Below are positions 6,711 to 8,536 of a DNA stretch of 8,536 bases, in pieces. A model generated the notes under the pieces. The model saw only the letters and a program-made list of their open reading frames with translations. It was not told where the DNA came from and ran no database searches. The stretch is from the NCBI GenBank assembly GCA_011391115.1, contig JAABRC010000063.1, forward strand, positions 1-8,536, in the 5' to 3' direction. Position 1 is the stretch's first letter, and every line of letters starts with the position of its first letter. Position numbers and translations under genes: made by a program. Source of the DNA: Candidatus Egaibacter danicus. Lineage in GTDB: Bacteria; Pseudomonadota; Gammaproteobacteria; Burkholderiales; Burkholderiaceae.

Positions 6711-7286
6711 ATGAAAGCCTTGTTTGCGGTAATGGCGCTCGCGGCGTCGGTATCAACCAGTTTGTCTGCCCAGACGCTCACCGATGTGAAACTGGACCCG
6801 GCCCAGGGCTTGGCTGGCCAAAACGTGACAGCCGCCATTTCACTGGATGTGGAGAACAACGCCAACTGCGGGTTGAAAGTCCATTGGGGTGACGGTGCAA
6901 CTCAAGAGATCAAGGTAACTGACAAGGCATCCATTCCCTACAAGGCAAGTCATACCTATGCCAAAGGCGGCGATTATCAGGTCATGATCGAGCCCAAGCG
7001 GGTGGGCAGCCATCTGAAATGCAGTGGCAAGAACATCACTGTCGCCTACAAAGTAGCAGCGCCGGTTGCTGTCGCGCCCGTTGCTGCCGCTTCTGCGCCG
7101 ATGAAGGCAGGCCCCACATGCCCTGAAGGCTGGAAACTCAATCCGAAAAGCGTGAACAAGAAGACCGGCGCTTATGGTTGCACAGCCAAAGCCGGAACCC
7201 CATTGCCTGAGAAGAAACCGGTCTGTCCGGGTAATCTGACCTATTCAGAGAATATCAAAAAAGGCATGATGGGCTGCAAGCCCTAA
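6711..7286 (+). CDS. Secreted PKD-like protein with two C-terminal Cys-bounded repeats
   Basis: The function is not recognised. The 191-residue protein starts with a Sec signal peptide, probably cut after LSA at residue 20, so it should be periplasmic or outside the cell. Residues about 22-113 look like a PKD/Ig-type beta domain: VHWGDGATQEI (57-67) and ASHTYAKGGDYQVMIE (79-94) copy the WGDG...HTY...G.Y pattern. Cys53 and Cys104 could be paired. An Ala/Pro/Val linker (about 114-131) follows. The tail has two similar units, each running from CP to GC: residues 137-157 (CPEG...KKTGAYGC) and 172-189 (CPGN...IKKGMMGC). All six cysteines can pair within their units. The ATG is supported by agggga at 6701-6706, four bases upstream. 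The gap from gshB is only 30 bases, so co-transcription is possible. PKD domains usually bind proteins or sugars. Confidence 0.85.
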   Translation: MKALFAVMALAASVSTSLSAQTLTDVKLDPAQGLAGQNVTAAISLDVENNANCGLKVHWGDGATQEIKVTDKASIPYKASHTYAKGGDYQVMIEPKRVGSHLKCSGKNITVAYKVAAPVAVAPVAAASAPMKAGPTCPEGWKLNPKSVNKKTGAYGCTAKAGTPLPEKKPVCPGNLTYSENIKKGMMGCKP

Positions 7287-7301
7287 GCCCTAATCCCTGC
7301 G

Positions 7302-8114
7302 CTAGGCGGCCAAAGCCGTCAGCGGGGCCGTGAGCGGCAGGGGGCTGCCGTTCACAAATGTCATCAGCTGACCGGACGCCAGAGGCGTCCAGGTCTCATT
7401 GGTTGTCAATGGCTCGGTGACCACAATAGCCAGCCGGTCATCGGGCCCATTGAGGTCTGCCAGATCCACTTTCACATCCTCATCCTTGAGTTGAACTTCC
7501 GGAAATGGGTGTTCCCGTACGATGTAATAGAGCTTGGTGCTGGCGTGAGTCCACAGTGCCTGGCCGTTGCTGAGCAGAAAATTGAAGGTGCCATGCTTTG
7601 CAATCTCTGGTACCAGATCCCGTAGCGTCAACGTGAGCTCTTCCACGCTGGGTACGCCGGCATGTGATTTGGACAGCTCCTGCATGATCCAGCAAAAAGC
7701 GGTTTCGCTGTCGGTGTCCCCAACCGGTTTGAACGCGCCGTGCAGGTTCGGAGAAAAATCCTTCAGGTCCCCGTTGTGGGCAAACACCCAGTAACGTCCC
7801 CACAGTTCGCGCACAAACGGATGGCTGTTCTCCAGCGTCACAGCACCCACGGTTGCCTTGCGCACGTGGGCAACGACATTGTGGCTCTTGATGGGGAATG
7901 TGCGCAGCATCTGCGCGATGGGTGAGGTGGACGCGCTCTCCTTGTCCACAAAATAGCGGATACCCTTGCCCGGTGCTACGCCTTCACTTTCAAAAAAAGC
8001 AATTCCCCAGCCATCTGCATGATGGTCGGTGCATCCGCCGCGCTGCGAAAAACCGGTGAAACTCAGGGTCAGACTGGCGGGCAGCCGGCTGTTCATTCCG
8101 AGAAGTTGACACAT
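7302..8114 (-). CDS. yafJ: Class II glutamine amidotransferase, YafJ type
   Basis: This is a stand-alone N-terminal-nucleophile glutaminase domain of 270 residues, close to E. coli YafJ throughout by recollection. After removal of Met1, Cys2 (MCQLLGMNSR) would be the nucleophile. Other family motifs are SFTGFSQRGG (18-27), HHADGWGIAF (31-40), VVAHVRKATVG with ENSHPF (80-100), the oxyanion/substrate segment FAHNGDL (111-117) and GDTDSETAFCW (132-142). The domain should release ammonia from glutamine, but no acceptor domain is fused and the physiological target of YafJ proteins is not known to me. The gene converges with the secreted-protein gene, with 15 bases between the stop codons and no clear terminator between them. 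No Shine-Dalgarno precedes the ATG; a -10-like taaact lies six bases before it. Identification is secure, the role open. Confidence 0.93.
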   Translation of the reverse strand: MCQLLGMNSRLPASLTLSFTGFSQRGGCTDHHADGWGIAFFESEGVAPGKGIRYFVDKESASTSPIAQMLRTFPIKSHNVVAHVRKATVGAVTLENSHPFVRELWGRYWVFAHNGDLKDFSPNLHGAFKPVGDTDSETAFCWIMQELSKSHAGVPSVEELTLTLRDLVPEIAKHGTFNFLLSNGQALWTHASTKLYYIVREHPFPEVQLKDEDVKVDLADLNGPDDRLAIVVTEPLTTNETWTPLASGQLMTFVNGSPLPLTAPLTALAA

Positions 8115-8220
8115 GGTATGAGTTTAATGTCGAGTGCGGGTGCAATCTGAGAACCATGCAAGTTTCAGGCCCTGTCTGTGGTGGATTCACGATTTGATGG
8201 CTTCCCCCGTGGTTTTCCCG
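8115..8220 (-). other. Spacer between the MFS exporter gene and yafJ
   Basis: The 106 bases between the exporter stop codon and the yafJ ATG contain the -10-like taaact near yafJ. I see no stem followed by a T-run and no clear operator. The spacing suggests yafJ is transcribed separately from the exporter. Confidence 0.4.
8121..8126 (-). promoter_or_regulatory. -10-like hexamer six bases before the yafJ ATG
   Basis: On the - strand taaact (4 of 6 matches to TATAAT) is followed by catacc and then ATG. A transcript starting at the usual distance would be leaderless, and no ribosome-binding site is present to argue otherwise. A -35-like ttgcac lies upstream, but with only a 13-base spacer. Confidence 0.3.
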
Positions 8221-8536
8221 CTATTTTTCTCGTAGTTGCCAGGCAGCCACCAGCGCCAGCAGACACAAGCCGGCCAGCATCAGAAACGATTCGTTGAAGG
8301 CCGCCAGGCGCGCCGGGCTGCTGGTGGCGTTGGTCAACGAGTCGCCATGGGCGCCCAGGCGCCACTCCAGCACGATGCCGCACAGGCTCACCCCGGCCGC
8401 ACCGCCGAGTGTTCGTATGAAGTTGATGGTGCTCGATCCCTGTGGAATCAGCCCTTTGCTTAACCCCCGCATGGCGCCCAGGTTAAGTGACGGCAAAATG
8501 AAACCCAAGCCTATGCGCCCCAGCACCGCGAACGCC
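8221..8536 (-). CDS. MFS exporter, DHA2 (EmrB/QacA-like), C-terminal part only
   Basis: Only the last 104 residues are visible; the gene continues past the right edge. The frame is open to the edge (the codon at 8526 is GTG, an internal Val). The sequence AVLGRIGLGFILPSLNLGAMRGL, then STINFIRTLGGAAGVSLCGIVLEWRL, then FLMLAGLCLLALVAAWQL forms three hydrophobic segments. The middle one, with its NFxRTLGGAxGVSL pattern, is characteristic of the last part of 14-helix drug:H+ antiporters of the EmrB/QacA group. The protein would sit in the inner membrane and export small toxic compounds, but the substrate cannot be told. It lies upstream of yafJ on the same strand. The subfamily call is fairly good for a fragment. 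Confidence 0.8.
   Translation of the reverse strand, partial: AFAVLGRIGLGFILPSLNLGAMRGLSKGLIPQGSSTINFIRTLGGAAGVSLCGIVLEWRLGAHGDSLTNATSSPARLAAFNESFLMLAGLCLLALVAAWQLREK

Noticed and set aside
7271..7301. Short hairpin gggct-gca-agccc at the end of the secreted-protein gene as a terminator
   Set aside because: The stem is only 5 bp with a 3-base loop, and no T-run follows on either strand.

Overview
The window looks like ordinary chromosomal DNA from a betaproteobacterium, most likely a Comamonadaceae member near Rhodoferax, Polaromonas or Acidovorax. This rests on the ferrooxidans-type GshA, a Kup with the SVLY variant of its first motif, GC-rich codon usage, and a short palindromic repeat inside proA of a kind I remember from that family. 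No phage, transposase, CRISPR, tRNA or rRNA is visible. The assignment is an inference from protein character; no search was run.

Layout from left to right. The 3' part of proA (proline synthesis) enters from the left edge and carries an unusual in-frame repeat-like insertion. After a gap of about 100 bases come four genes on the + strand: gshA (first step of glutathione synthesis), kup (potassium uptake), a benE-family transporter, and gshB (second step of glutathione synthesis), which starts one base after the benE stop codon. A small secreted protein of unknown function follows, with a PKD-like domain and two Cys-bounded repeats. Facing it on the - strand are a class II glutamine amidotransferase of the YafJ type and, upstream of that gene, the C-terminal part of a major facilitator (DHA2/EmrB-like) exporter that runs off the right edge.

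How the genes relate. gshA and gshB together make glutathione from glutamate, cysteine and glycine. They bracket two membrane transporters, one of them a potassium importer. In many Gram-negative bacteria glutathione gates potassium efflux (Kef), so the grouping may be functional, but that is inference. kup probably has its own promoter, because a strong hairpin follows gshA and a separate leader precedes kup. That leader ends in a perfect 9-bp hairpin covering the kup ribosome-binding site, the most interesting regulatory signal here.

I found no clearly novel multi-gene system. The points most worth a second look are the repeat inside proA, the kup leader hairpin, the gshA-kup-benE-gshB arrangement, the secreted PKD/Cys-repeat protein, and two genes with a -10-like hexamer exactly six bases before ATG.
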